NCBI RefSeq assembly: GCF_043290135.1
Contig: NC_134701.1
Location: 64,301,502-64,365,501, forward strand
Length of the DNA stretch: 64,000 nt
Direction of reading: 5' to 3'
DNA from: Rhipicephalus microplus
Lineage: Eukaryota > Arthropoda > Arachnida > Ixodida > Ixodidae
Shown: piece by piece, positions 34,106-45,042 of the stretch
How the letters are laid out: every line of letters starts with the position of its first letter
How positions within the stretch are numbered: position 1 is the stretch's first letter
The notes under the pieces: model-generated
Databases searched by the model: none
What the model was told of the DNA's origin: nothing
What the model saw: only the letters and a program-made list of their open reading frames with translations
Program-made: the position numbers and the translations under genes

Positions 34106-35195
34106 TTCCGTCTTCGGTGGACAGCATCGAGCATGTGCAGCAAGCTTTAAAAGCTCTTCCTACGGTAGGCATGATTTAAAAGTTCGTCAACGTGCTAATT
34201 GGTGCCTGACTCTTGCCAAAGTCTATCGTGTCTAAACATCACTGGCCTGATAAAAACTGCAGTTAAAAACTGGCGTGCCAGTGCACGCTTTTCAGTGTGT
34301 TGGGCTTTTCATTGTTGCTATAACAATATTCTATAATGGCAAAGCTGATGGCTCCTCAGAATCGCTTGCACTGCTCCGGGAGTATATAGCCTTGTGCACG
34401 TTTTGGTTGGAATGGCCAAAAGTTGGTGCTGGTTGTAGACCACTGACGCACATACCTCGATATTGCTGCACTCATGGTAACATCTGTCCAAAAGGTCATA
34501 ATTGTACATCAAAGCATGTTTGACACTATTGGGGCGGTGCTATCTCCTCTTGTGATGTGGTTTCTGCCTCTTGGCACTTCTGCCATCCTAGTTGGCATGG
34601 TTAGTTGCTGCACGCGAGATGCTGCGCTAGTGCGGTAACGCCAGCAGTGCCACTTGAAGGGAAGCGAGGTTGTCGGGGCACTCGTTAAAGAATTCTTGCT
34701 CATTAAAGGTTTGGCAGCATTTGTCGATGAATGCCGTATGCGCACATGTTTGTGGGGGCAATTTTACAGCTTCAGCCTGCAGACTGTGCTCTGAAGTCGT
34801 AAAACGTCTGTGAGACAGTGTCGTGCTACATTGTATGTGTGTGTTGTATTGTCGTAATATCGGATTATTTATGATGTTACTAGTTATTAATTAGATCTGG
34901 CTTGCAAGCTCGCAGTCATGTAAAACTGGTTTGCAAATGTCTGCATGTTCATTCGCCCAACAGGATTACTATGAATGTGTGTTCCATGAGCGCAGCTTCT
35001 TTAGACCCGACCGTATCTGGAATACCTATGTGCATGTGCCTTTGTCTGTGGCAAATAATGTTTATTTTGCAAAATTCTATCGAAGATGGCTTGTTTTTAA
35101 AGTAATTACTAATAGCTTAGAAGAACAAAACTTTGGCAAGTGTGTTATTTTCATTATTCCTGTGCTGTCAGAATTGCCTCGCTTACAGCTCCCTA
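34106..35195. other. Hipk intron, nothing else recognised
   Basis: Intron between the exons at 32684 and 35528. No coding or RNA feature recognised. Confidence 0.45.
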
Positions 35196-35197
35196 TA

Positions 35198-35372
35198 CAC
35201 TCAAGCCTTGATATAACGAATCCGGATATAACAAAATATCGGCTATAACGAAGTAAATGGAAAATAGTCTGGCAATTGATTTAGTGTTAAGAATAAACCT
35301 TTATAACAAATTTTTGGATATAACGAACTTATTTTCATGTAAGGTGCAAGTTTGTTTAATGAGGTTCAAGTG
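35198..35372. mobile_element. 175-bp Tc1/mariner (pogo-like) MITE
   Basis: Left end CACTCAAGCCTTGATATAAC and right end, reversed, CACTTGAACCTCATTAAAC form inverted repeats, each flanked by TA (35196-35197 and 35373-35374), the Tc1/mariner target. Inside, ATATAACGAA recurs several times. No coding capacity. The termini resemble those of 49896-51209. Confidence 0.82.
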
Positions 35373-35527
35373 TAGCACTAGTGTCAAGAGTTCATTGTCA
35401 TAATATCGATTTGCTGGCTTTCAGAGTAGCTTGGCAATTTGTTGATAAAAGTCCTTATGCAAGCTGCTAGATTCTCTCTTGTGCATTTTCAGAGCAGGCA
35501 GTGATGTTAGAGGTCGTGTGTGTGCAG

Positions 35528-35816
35528 TGCCCAGCGCCCGTCGGACTTGGAGCAGAACCAGGTGAGCGACGTCTCGTCGTCTTCGCGGTCCAGCCAGCAG
35601 CCGCAGCCGCACTGGGATGCCCTGGGTGGCGGGGGGGAGCTGAAGCGGGCGGGGCTCAAGCGGCGGGCGCCACCGGACCATGCTCCTGGGCCGGCCCCAG
35701 CAGCCAGCAGACGCCAACCCTCTTCGTCGTCCTCTTCACACGCTGCCTGGACTGGCGGGGGAAGCTCCAGCCGCCAGCACAACAAAGCTGCCACCGTGGC
35801 TCCCAACACATCTAAA
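35528..35816 (+). CDS. Hipk: Hipk coding exon 2 (pre-kinase linker)
   Basis: Acceptor GTGTGTGTGCAG, donor GTGAGG. The exon completes the split codon from 32766 and encodes about 97 codons of low-complexity linker: D-L-E-Q-N-Q-V-S-D-V, runs of S and Q, L-K-R-A-G-L-K-R-R-A-P-P, and S-S-S-S-S-S. Vertebrate HIPKs have a comparable disordered region with a C-G-L-K-R-K motif before the kinase, which the A-G-L-K-R-R here matches. It ends in phase 0 and joins directly to A-S-T-S-E-G-D-Y-Q in the exon at 43098. High local GC compared with the introns. Confidence 0.88.
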
Positions 35817-36439
35817 GTGAGGGTGGCACCTTAATGAGCGTGTCAGCACTGCTCTGTCGATTACTCTCGGTAACAGAGATCTCGTAAGCGAAGCTGCTGA
35901 CAATGTCGGTTTAATTCTTGTGTCGAGCATGCCTTGTCATGGCTTAGTGAACAGAAGCCCTGTATTTTCTTGGTCCCTTCAGGTTCTGTTTATTGTGAGT
36001 CTACTGTAATTTGGCACAAAGGTAGTCGATGTGACGTAAAGTGATCCTCAGGTTTATTGGGTTGACAGGTAGCAAGCAGAGCAACAGGTGTTGTGGACAG
36101 GGTGGTGGATGAGCAGAGCATCAAGCCTGTGGCTTACTGCACGTGCTGTGCAACAACAGATTAATGACAAAAGTTTGAAGCAGTGTAAATAGTGCATGTT
36201 CGCGAACTGGAAGGATATATATTTATTTTTAAAAAATGTAACTGTTTTCTGAGCAGCAATTTCATTTTTGTTCAATCACTCACATGTCCATACTTTTAAC
36301 AATTTATCTTTCAAAATGAAGGCATTTGTTGTTTTTCAGATGTGTGAAGGATGTCAATCAGTCCCTGTGCACATGCACAGGCACTCGCAGGAATTTGTGT
36401 GTCACCGTTGTTGCAGCATCGGTGTGATTAGTTTGTGGA

Positions 36440-36840
36440 AAGTTGTGATCTAGCGCATGACTGAAAAATAAAAATGCAAATAAAATAAATAATAGAATTT
36501 CTGAGTCGAAATGAAAATCTATGCTGGGCTGTTTGCGTGGCAAACGGCTGTTCTACCACAGTGTTTCTGCTTTTAAATACAGTGAAAGCAACTTCCTGGA
36601 AATGCAGCGAAAGTAGCATTCATGCTTTACCAAACACACGCGTCCTTTATATAGGCTTCAAAATAGAAGGTGTGATATCGCAGTAATACTGCATGATTCA
36701 AGCGTACATTACCATCCGGTGTTGTAATATGTGATTATCATAACTACCTTGTGATTTAAAGCCAGCCACCCATTACAAAATGCATTCACGTCATTGTGTG
36801 TATTTTCTTAAGGGGGGCGGCCCTGTGGTACAATTTGAGC
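36440..36840 (-). repeat. tRNA-like-headed interspersed repeat, copy 1
   Basis: Aligns over most of its length with 37085-37462 (shared landmarks: TTCTACCACA, TTTCTGCTT, ACATGCGTCCT-like CACGCGTCCTTTATA, GATTATCATAA, TTAAAGCCAGCCACCCA). The minus strand has a tRNA-like A box (TGTGGTAGAACAGC). About 20 per cent or more divergence indicates old copies rather than a recent duplication. Confidence 0.65.
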
Positions 36841-37084
36841 ATGTCTTTTTCATCAGTTCTTGTGGTGCTGTGGAATGCACCGATATTGTTGGGCTAGCAG
36901 CAAAGCTTAAATCGCAGCTGCTACAGCCTTGATACCTTGATTTCATGCTACTGCGATGCACATCAGCTATTTTTATGAGAAGTTATGTCATGTCGTGTGC
37001 CACAATGACAAAGGTCGTTCGTTTTTAACACGATAGGGTTAAAGAGCTCGTTTCGAAGAAAAATTTTACATCGGCATCATTGAA

Positions 37085-37462
37085 TACGAGCGAAAAATTA
37101 TCACCTTTGCGTGACCGAACAACCGAAAAAGATGCAAATAAATTAAGTAATAAAATATTCTGCGTCTGATTTGAATCCAGTTCGTTTGCATAGCAAGTGG
37201 GTGTTCTACCACATAGCCACGTCTCTGCTTGTGAGTGCAGTAAAAATAACTTGCTCTGCTTGGAAATTTAGGGATAGGAACTTTCTTGCTTTACAAACAC
37301 ATGCGTCCTGTATACATTCTTCACAATGCAACATGAAATATTGCTGTCATAATTCATGGTACAAGTGTACATTGCCATCAAGCGTCAGAACACGAGATTA
37401 TCATAATGACTTCATAGCTTAAAGCCAGTCACCCACTCTGAAACGCACACACGCTACTGCAG
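37085..37462 (-). repeat. tRNA-like-headed interspersed repeat, copy 2, interrupted by the Mutator-like element
   Basis: The minus strand reads GTGGCTATGTGGTAGAAC (A box) and TGGATTCAAATC (B box). The repeat runs up to the TTAA at 37465 and seems to resume at 40447 on the far side of the element, where GGC..CATAGCAAGTTCAAAA matches another copy at 41146-41190. Confidence 0.65.
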
Positions 37463-37468
37463 CCTTAA

Positions 37469-40446
37469 GGGGAGACGCGGGTCGAAAAGTCGCGGTTTTC
37501 CGGAAAATTTTCGCTTTTTTTTTTCCGGCTGTATTGGCATCCTTGGACTATAATCTATTACTTCTGAAAATATCAAGCTGAAATTTGCACGAGAAATTAT
37601 CAAAAAATGCTTCCAAGTGGGCAGCGGTGACGCGAGAAATGCGCGAAAGTCGCGAAAAACGGCGAAGTTCGCGTCGTCCTGTCGCGAAAACGACGCGTTG
37701 GCCGCCATTTGCAATCGTGCACGCATGCTGCGAAGGCAGTATCCTTCATAATCCACTAGTAGCCAGTCTCGTGCCTTCACGCATAATAAACAAAAAACGA
37801 GAAAAACAACGCGTACGTCACGCGTTTTGAATATCGCGGCACACGGCGCGAGGCCGCCATTGGACGGCGGTGCGCTCCACGCTCCTCCCCCTCCTATCTC
37901 TCCGGCAAAAGAGCGAAGCCTCGGACGTCGCGATCGAGTTTTTCTGCGTTTCTCTGCATTTTTGCGTCATGGCAAGCCCGAAGAAGTGCAGTTCAGATAA
38001 TCGAAAGTTCAGAACTCGCCACAAGTATCGAGGGAAACGACGTCGGACGCTTCGCAAAGCGACAGCGAACGACGATGTCGCCCCCGACCAACGCCCCGAC
38101 ACTCCGACTTCGGATAGGCCTAACACCGTCACCGAACCCTGCGACAGTGGTTGTGAAATAGCCGCTGCCATGGAATTCGTCAGTGCATCCCAAAGGAAGA
38201 TTGGATTCTTCGAGAGTGAACGTAGACCGGTAGATGCTGCTACTGCGAACATGCTGCTTTGCGAAATCGATGCGCTGACGGCACTTGTGGCGGGTGCGCA
38301 ATGCCCAACCTGCCGCGAACGGAAGCTCGGCGTGCGAGAGGCAGCTGAAAAGCGCAAAGGACTTTCGGCATTCCTCGAACTGTGCTGTCAAAATTCTGAT
38401 TGCCCTGAATCTGCACTTTCGTTCACGCACACATCGAGACGTACTGCTTCAGCCGGGGACCAAGGAACGAGCGCTCGTTTTGACAGCGGCAGCTCGCGTG
38501 ACAGCTTTGCTGTAAACGTGAAGGCAGTTCTGGCAGCACGCGCTATAGGCGCAGGCCACGACCAACTTTCACGATTTTGTGCGATTCTCGGTCTTCCGAG
38601 CCCGATGCATCACAAGACATTCAACGGCATTTGCAAGAAGCTCCATGGTGCGGCGATGACGGCAGTGAGCAAAAACTTGCACCAGGCACGAAACATCACG
38701 AAGGACGCAGTCGGCGGCAGAGATGTGCCAGTCATGTTTGATGGCACCTGGCAGAAAAGAGGTCATAAAAGCCACAATGGAGTGGGCACAGTCGTGTCCC
38801 TGGACATGGGGCTCTGCCTCGATTTTGAAGTTCTTTCGAACTACTGCCATGCTTGCAGTATACACAGGGACCTTGGGGAGGATGAAGAGATATGGCGAGC
38901 TTTTCATCTTCCAGTTTGCCAAAAAAAAACTGACTGCTCATCCCATGCAATGGAACCTGCGGCAGCTGTCAATATATGGCAGAGGACCTTGTCTTATTAA
39001 ACTCCACTGCGATTCACCAGCTTCCTAAGTGATGGTGTCAGCAAGGCCTACACTGCAGTCTGCGAGGCAAATGTATACTGTGACACCCCCATTGACAAAG
39101 AAGAGTGCACGAACCACGTTGCAAAGCGCTTGGGAACTGCCCTACGGAAATTGGCAACGCCACTGCCACGAGGCGAAAAACTGAAAGATGCGACAATAAT
39201 AAAACTACAAACATATTACAAGATCGCCATCACGAGCAACAAGGACAGTGTCCGAAATATGTACACTGCCATATGGGCATCGTATTTTTATTGCTGCTCC
39301 AGTGATGGTGCCAGTAGCTACAACTTTTGCCCCGCGGGACCAAATTCGTGGTGCAAGCACAAGCGTGCGGAAGCACTGGGGGAGCCTGCACCACGCCACA
39401 CCCCACTGTTGACAAAGGCTCAAGGATTGGCAATTATGCCTATCTACAAGCGCCTTACAGAGGAGAAACTCCTTATTCGGTGCCTTCATGGCAAGACACA
39501 GAATGCAGCCGAATCCCTGAACAGCAAGATATGGCTGCTATGTCCAAAAACAAAGTTCGCCTCCAGAACAACTGTGGAGACAGCCACCGCTCTTGCTGTA
39601 CTCTGGTACAACAAAGGCCACAGGGGCTTTGAAGAAGTGCTCGAAGGCATTGGAATTCTCCCCTCACAAGATCTGGCCACACATGGTGACCACTGTGACG
39701 TCATGCGCACCAGGAAGATGAACCTGAAGCAAACTTCACAAGCGAGGGCACACCGTCGCAACACAGCGAAGAGAGCTCGTGTTGAGGACACTGACCGCAA
39801 GAGCCGTGAAGAACCAAGCTATGGTGCAGGGGACTTCTAGACACTTGCAGTGCATTCAAGGCAAGGTACTTTTCATTGTGCCCCAATTTGATGCAAAAAG
39901 AATGATTTCCTAATAAATGCCAACTTTGCGAACTTTCAAACTTGTTTTTCTCATTTTCATTTTTTCTGACAGTTTCACGTTTTGCGGGCAGCCTTTTAGA
40001 AACTTATATTCATTGTATAGTAACGAAACTTGGCACACATATTCTTCAACACATGCAGAATGCAAATATCTACTCTAAATTGCAATGCCTACCAGCATTA
40101 GTTGTGAAAATATTAGCTTATTGTTTCAAGGGAGATTGAAAATAATAAGTCATTCAATACAATTTTTTTTTTCTTGGTTCCAATATTTCTGTGACATATC
40201 TATATAGATATTTGCACTTTTCAATCTATCAAGAGTCAAATAAGATCAGACACAGTGCTTTTACTGAAAGTTTAGTACATAAAAGAGTGCCCGCAAAAAA
40301 TGTAACTTTTTGCTATTGTTTATGGCATAACTCAATAATTATAGCAGCTACACAAAAAATGATTGCATATTTGAAATCTGCATGAAAAACTATACTAATA
40401 ACAAACTTTTCAAGTCTCTATTAACTTTTTCGAGGAGCGTCTCCCC
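37469..40446 (+). mobile_element. TIR DNA transposon with Mutator-like transposase, copy A
   Basis: Left end GGGGAGACGCGGGTCGAAAA and right end (reversed) GGGGAGACGCTCCTCGAAAA are inverted repeats over 20 bp with 3 differences. TTAA flanks both ends (37465-37468, 40447-40450). Length 2978 bp. It carries one transposase reading frame with a single internal stop. It lies in the Hipk intron between the exons at 35528 and 43098, in the same orientation as the gene. Confidence 0.9.
37969..39840 (+). pseudogene. Mutator-like transposase, copy A, one in-frame stop
   Basis: From the ATG at 37969 the frame is 623 codons up to the stop at 39838, interrupted only by TAA at 38998-39000. The order is a basic N-terminus (R-G-K-R-R-R-T-L-R-K), a possible zinc site (C-P-T-C...C-C-Q-N-S-D-C, codons about 115-145), H-H-K-T-F, then the catalytic core: V-M-F-D-G-T-W-Q-K-R-G-H with the first Asp, L-S-D-G-V-S with the second, and T-Q-N-A-A-E-S-L-N-S-K-I-W with the likely Glu. 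It ends Y-G-A-G-D-F, close to Y-A-S-G-A-F of copy B. The core matches the Mutator-like transposase domain common in tick and other invertebrate genomes. The stop separates core halves, so the copy is probably inactive, but only barely. Confidence 0.9.
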
Positions 40447-40450
40447 TTAA

Positions 40451-42080
40451 GGCCACGTAGTGAATGCATAGCAAGTTCAAAAAGATTTGATTGCAGTAAG
40501 CGTTTGAAGCACGCACTAGGAACAGAGTATCGCTATCGCGTTCAACTCTTATCCCTTTTATACTTTCTAAGAACAAAAATGACTACTGTTTCTGAATGAT
40601 GCATTTTCAAAAGTATATTCAAAACGACTAACACGACAATTACTTTTATAGTCTGCGAACCCTGCTATGGTATGCCAGCAACTAAACATGGAAATGTATG
40701 TCGCGTTTTTAGCAAGCCAAAAAATGCGAAATGTGGTGGACGCCCACATTGTCATAGACGTGTCCAGCATACAAGCAAGAGTATGTATCTTACACAGTGG
40801 GACGAAGAGCACACCTGCAATGCGACGCACGCGGTTCGTCATAATCATGTTAACAGCACAATCAAAAAGAGTGGTAGCAAGGTACACTGTATGAAGGCCA
40901 TCATGAATTGACATTACTGGCACCCTGTGATTAGAAGGGAACTTTGACATCAGCAGCTGAGATAAATGCGAAAGGGAACGTACTTTTTGTCATTGTCTAC
41001 TCGAGTTTTGAACATTGAGGACTGATAACTTCACTTTTCGTGCACCGATTCACATCATTCTTGCTGCATTAGCCTTGGCAATCATTATCTGCACGCGTTT
41101 TGGTGCTAAATAAGACTGTCACTAAAGTGTTGCAGGGCACCTTTAAGGCTGCATAGTGGCGGGTGCATATTCAGTTCAAAAGCATGTCACACGCACAATT
41201 GCTCATTGTTTAGAGCATGCTACACACAATGCAGCCATATGCAAAAACTTCACTGACACAAGCCATTTTCAACTTTATCAATTACATTATAGTCTCAAGG
41301 GACATCATTGTGATGGGATTTGTAATGAAGACCTGATAGAAAAATTACGTTGCGTTGGCACTGTTCTTAACAAAAAAGGCGAGGCCGTTTTTTTTTGTTG
41401 CTTTATTGAGCAGATTATGGACGTAAGACACAACAAATGGCACTAATAGTAACAAAGAACTTACAGCCTACCACAATAACTTATATGCATAAACATGTTA
41501 GTCCAAGCATAATCAAAAAGTCTCACCAGTGAGCGCTACTGCTGACGCAACAGATATGAGCACGAGGATGTTATCGTTGCCGGAATTTGGCGAACAGCAG
41601 GGCGACGCTCGATCGACGGAGGTGGTAGGTGCTGAAGTCCGGGGCCGACCCAAGTCATTTACAGTCGTCTCCTTGGGCATGCAGACCATAGCCAACCACT
41701 CGGGCCTACGTCTGACAGAGTAACTGGTGGCTGCGGTAGCTTCCTGCTGGCTCACTGGACCGTCAAAGCTTGAGATCAAGCTAAGCAGGCCGCTCCAATC
41801 CTTGACCTCTTCCAGGCACTCGGGACAAACCCCGACCAGGATGCTGGCAAACCTCATTCACCCTGTTTCCACCCGAACGAACTAACGCATGTCCCTCATG
41901 TCGCCCCTCACCGTTGTCATCACGAAAATTTTGTCACCGTGCTTCTGTCCGATGACTTCATCCGCTATGCGAATGTCAAATTTGTCATGACAATTCCCAT
42001 CATAGTGATACATTAAAAAGCATGCACTAAGAGGTTGAAGTAAGCACCAGGGACAGCATATCGCAATCTCGTTAGAAGCC
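40451..42080. repeat. Hipk intron with repeat fragments and an unexplained short ORF
   Basis: AAAGTGTTGCAGGGCACCTTTAAGG at about 41132 is a copy of the right terminus of the MITE at 42081-42655, and the 40 bp after it match 40447-40490. The minus-strand frame 41513-41857 (114 codons, V-C-P-E-C-L-E-E-V, G-R-P-R-T-S-A-P) is unrecognised; it may belong to a decayed element. Sequence near 42025-42075 resembles that at 40500-40550. Confidence 0.5.
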
Positions 42081-42655
42081 TAAAGGGGCTCTGAAACACT
42101 TTCTCAAGTTACCATGAAATGAATTCACTAGAAGAGCTTATTGCTCTACGAATTCAATGCCGCAAAAATTTTAAGAATCTGTTCAGTGCGAGTGGAGTTG
42201 CAAAGGTCTGTCTCGTGCTGGAATTGCATTCTCCCTTCTCTCTTGCCGGTGAAAGGGCTATAAGCTGAACAGAGATAGATATAGCAGGGGCAAAGAAAAT
42301 ATGTCACGCGCGCCTCGGGACCTTGAGTACCTTTTTCTTTTTTCTTTGAATGCGCGGCTTTTTTAGAGTGATCGCGCATGCATAAACAAGTCGCGGCCTC
42401 CCGTGGCCATCTCTAACGACTGAGCGCGCCATGTTCAAATCAGCTAATGGCTGATAGATGGGCTTTCTACAATTGATTTTTGAGCCTCTTCTGTCATTTG
42501 TCGAGAGAAGAGAGTAATTTTTGGCTGATAATTCATTGTGAATTCCAGGCCGCGTGCTGCGCTCTAATATTTGGCTCGCGTGTGGTCGGGACCCTCTACT
42601 ACCGATTGGCAGCATTTTTTGACCGTGTTCAAGAAGTGTTGCAGGGCCCCTTTAA
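42081..42655. mobile_element. MITE with 25-30 bp inverted repeats
   Basis: Left end TAAAGGGGCTCTGAAACACT and right end, reversed, TTAAAGGGGCCCTGCAACAC pair over roughly 28 bp with a few differences, and the inner bases (TTTCTCAAG against TTCTTGAAC) also agree. About 575 bp, no protein domain. The class is unclear; flanking bases TAA/TTAA hint at a TTAA or TA-type target. Confidence 0.75.
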
Positions 42656-43043
42656 GGGTCCTTCAATATTTTGACCGCTTGGCCAATCCGTACTGGGATA
42701 GACTTATAGCATATTAAACAGAATGAAAGGAAAACATTGCATGCAACCGGCTTTTGCCTTGTAGCCTTTCAAAGTGCACCAAGTTGTCTGGCGGAGTTCA
42801 AGTGTTTTTGTGCTGCCACATAACGAGCATCTACCATTTCCACATTGCTTCTCACATGTAGCTGCATTACATTTAGTTAGTGGTTTGCATTGAAGGTAAT
42901 ATAACTATTTTTTTGCTGCTGTCTAAAATTGTACACTTGAAGGCATAGTTAAATAAGAGTTAACAGATCCCTAAGATAAACTTTTTGCAGAGTTTCAAAT
43001 TGTTGCCATTAGTGCAGTGTTAGCAAGCCTTGAAAATGCATAG

Positions 43044-43391
<348 letters not shown>

Positions 43392-43496
43392 TGAATATTT
43401 GTGTGCTTATATAATCCTAATACAGTCAACTGCCGATTTTTCGGACCCTCTAGGGAGCGAAAAACCGTACGAAAATTCGGGCAGTCCGAACAAATG

Positions 43497-43620
43497 AATG
43501 CAAGCAAAGAAATGCATTCTTTTACTGATAATTTTCAATGCAAGCAAAAAAAAACGCACCATTTTGCTAATATTTCTCAATGCAAGCAAAAACGCACCAT
43601 TTCATTGATGTTTCTCGGAT
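43497..43620 (+). repeat. Three-copy minisatellite inside the Tigger end
   Basis: Units starting AATGCAAGCAAA at 43497, 43537 and 43579, periods 40 and 42 bp. Subterminal repeats in DNA transposons are often transposase contact sites; here that is only a possibility. Confidence 0.85.
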
Positions 43621-43696
43621 CAAGAGGGTCAAGGTCAAAGTACCAGACTTTCCAAACTCTGCCAAAGCATCAGTGGGATGCCTCTAAAAAGAGCCG

Positions 43697-45007
43697 TTAA
43701 AAAAAAAATGCGTGCAGCCGACCGCAGGTGCCATCAGGGCAGCCGGTGTTAGAGCTACAGTGGCTTGAAAAACCTGTTGATCCTTGTTTGAACGGCGATA
43801 GCTTGCATGTGATCACATTCGCCTCAATCTGAGCAAGGGTCATGTCATCACGTACACCTATGGCAGCGTCATCAACGCTCGCATCAATTTGGCTGTCGTA
43901 GGTAGTGCAGGCGATGGTTCCTTTTTTTTCGACATCGGAGTCGTCTGAATCCGCCATAACCTGACTGACTATTTCATCGTCGGTTAGCTCTGCGCAGAAG
44001 TCGAGCTCGCTGTCAGCGTCGACGAACCGCTCAAAAGTTATTTACGTGGGCGTGGAAACACCAGCAGAGCGGAGGTCGTTGATAATATCGTCCACGAGAG
44101 GGCACAAGTCAGTCACGCTGTCGCTTTCTTCAGGCAAGTCTGCCGCCTCTGTGTCAAGTACGAAGCCCGCGTGGCAAAAGCAGTTGCGAAGCGTGTCTTG
44201 CATTACTGTCTTCCATGCGTCCGCAAGCATTCCGACAGCAGACCGAAGGTCAATGCTGTAGCCTTTCCCGTTTTCCGATCACAGCACCATGCGGTTGAGT
44301 ATAGGTGAACAGTACAAAAGTTTGAGATTACGGATAACGCCTTGGTTCATCGATTGGAGGATTGCGGTCGTGTTGGGTGCCATGAATTCCTGCTGGATAG
44401 CCTTCAAGTTATTGATGTGGCCATGAGCAGCGCAGTTGTCAACGAAGAGCAGAACACGTCTGTTTTGTTGTTCAAACTTCCTGTCCAACCTGCGGACGTA
44501 ACTCTTGAACAACTGCTGCATTACCCATGCCTTTTTGTTGGCTTCGTATAACACTGGCAGCGTAGCCCCTTTAAAACACCTCGGGCTCTTGGACTTCCCG
44601 ATTACTTACAAAGGAAGTTTCTTGCTGCCAGACATGTTGCTGCCGACAAGAACGGTCAGCCGTTCTTTGCTATGCTTGCCACCATGGCATGCATCACGAG
44701 CAAAAGCAAGTGTTCTTGCCAGCAGCAGCTTGTAAAACAAGCCAGTTTCGTTGCAGTTGAAAGTGTTGTCAGCAGAGAACTGCTGCAACAAAGACTGGAG
44801 TTTTTCACTGCGGTACTGCGCAATAACTGCACTGTCGACGGCGCCGCTTTCGCCACACATCTTCTTGAACTTGAGGTCATTCCGATGCTTAAAGTTTCTC
44901 AGCCATCCATCACTGAACTCAAAATCCGTGATGTTCATTCGAAGCGCGAGAGTTTCCGCCCTTTGTTTCAAGATGCAGCCCGAGACTGGCAACCGCTTGG
45001 CAATCAT
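43697..45007 (-). pseudogene. Tigger transposase: second HTH and DDE domain
   Basis: Frame 44606-45007 holds the second CENP-B-type HTH (F-E-F-S-D-G-W-L-R-N-F-K-H-R) and the beginning of the catalytic domain (F-N-C-N-E-T-G-L-F-Y-K-L-L; the first Asp position is Asn). An in-frame TAA follows L-P-L, then V-I-G-K-S-K-S-P-R-C-F-K-G and frame 44279-44554 with L-F-V-D-N-C-A-A-H (second Asp) and P-N-T-T-A-I-L-Q-S-M-N-Q-G-V-I, where the third catalytic Asp is Asn. Frames at 44042-44230 and 43697-43957 continue the C-terminus. At least two catalytic residues and one stop argue that it is dead. Confidence 0.9.
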
Positions 45008-45042
45008 TGAATTAAGCCACAGGGAGTCTCAGCACCCCCACA

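Noticed and set aside
37870..37968. Extension of the copy A transposase upstream of the ATG at 37969
   Set aside because: The frame is open to 37870 but has only a GTG there; the ATG at 37969 gives a start followed by a basic N-terminus.
37469..40446. piggyBac element, because of TTAA flanks
   Set aside because: The transposase blocks (D-G-T-W-x-x-R-G-H, L-S-D-G, T-Q-N-x-x-E-S) are those of the Mutator-like domain, and the ends do not start with the CCC triplet usual for piggyBac.
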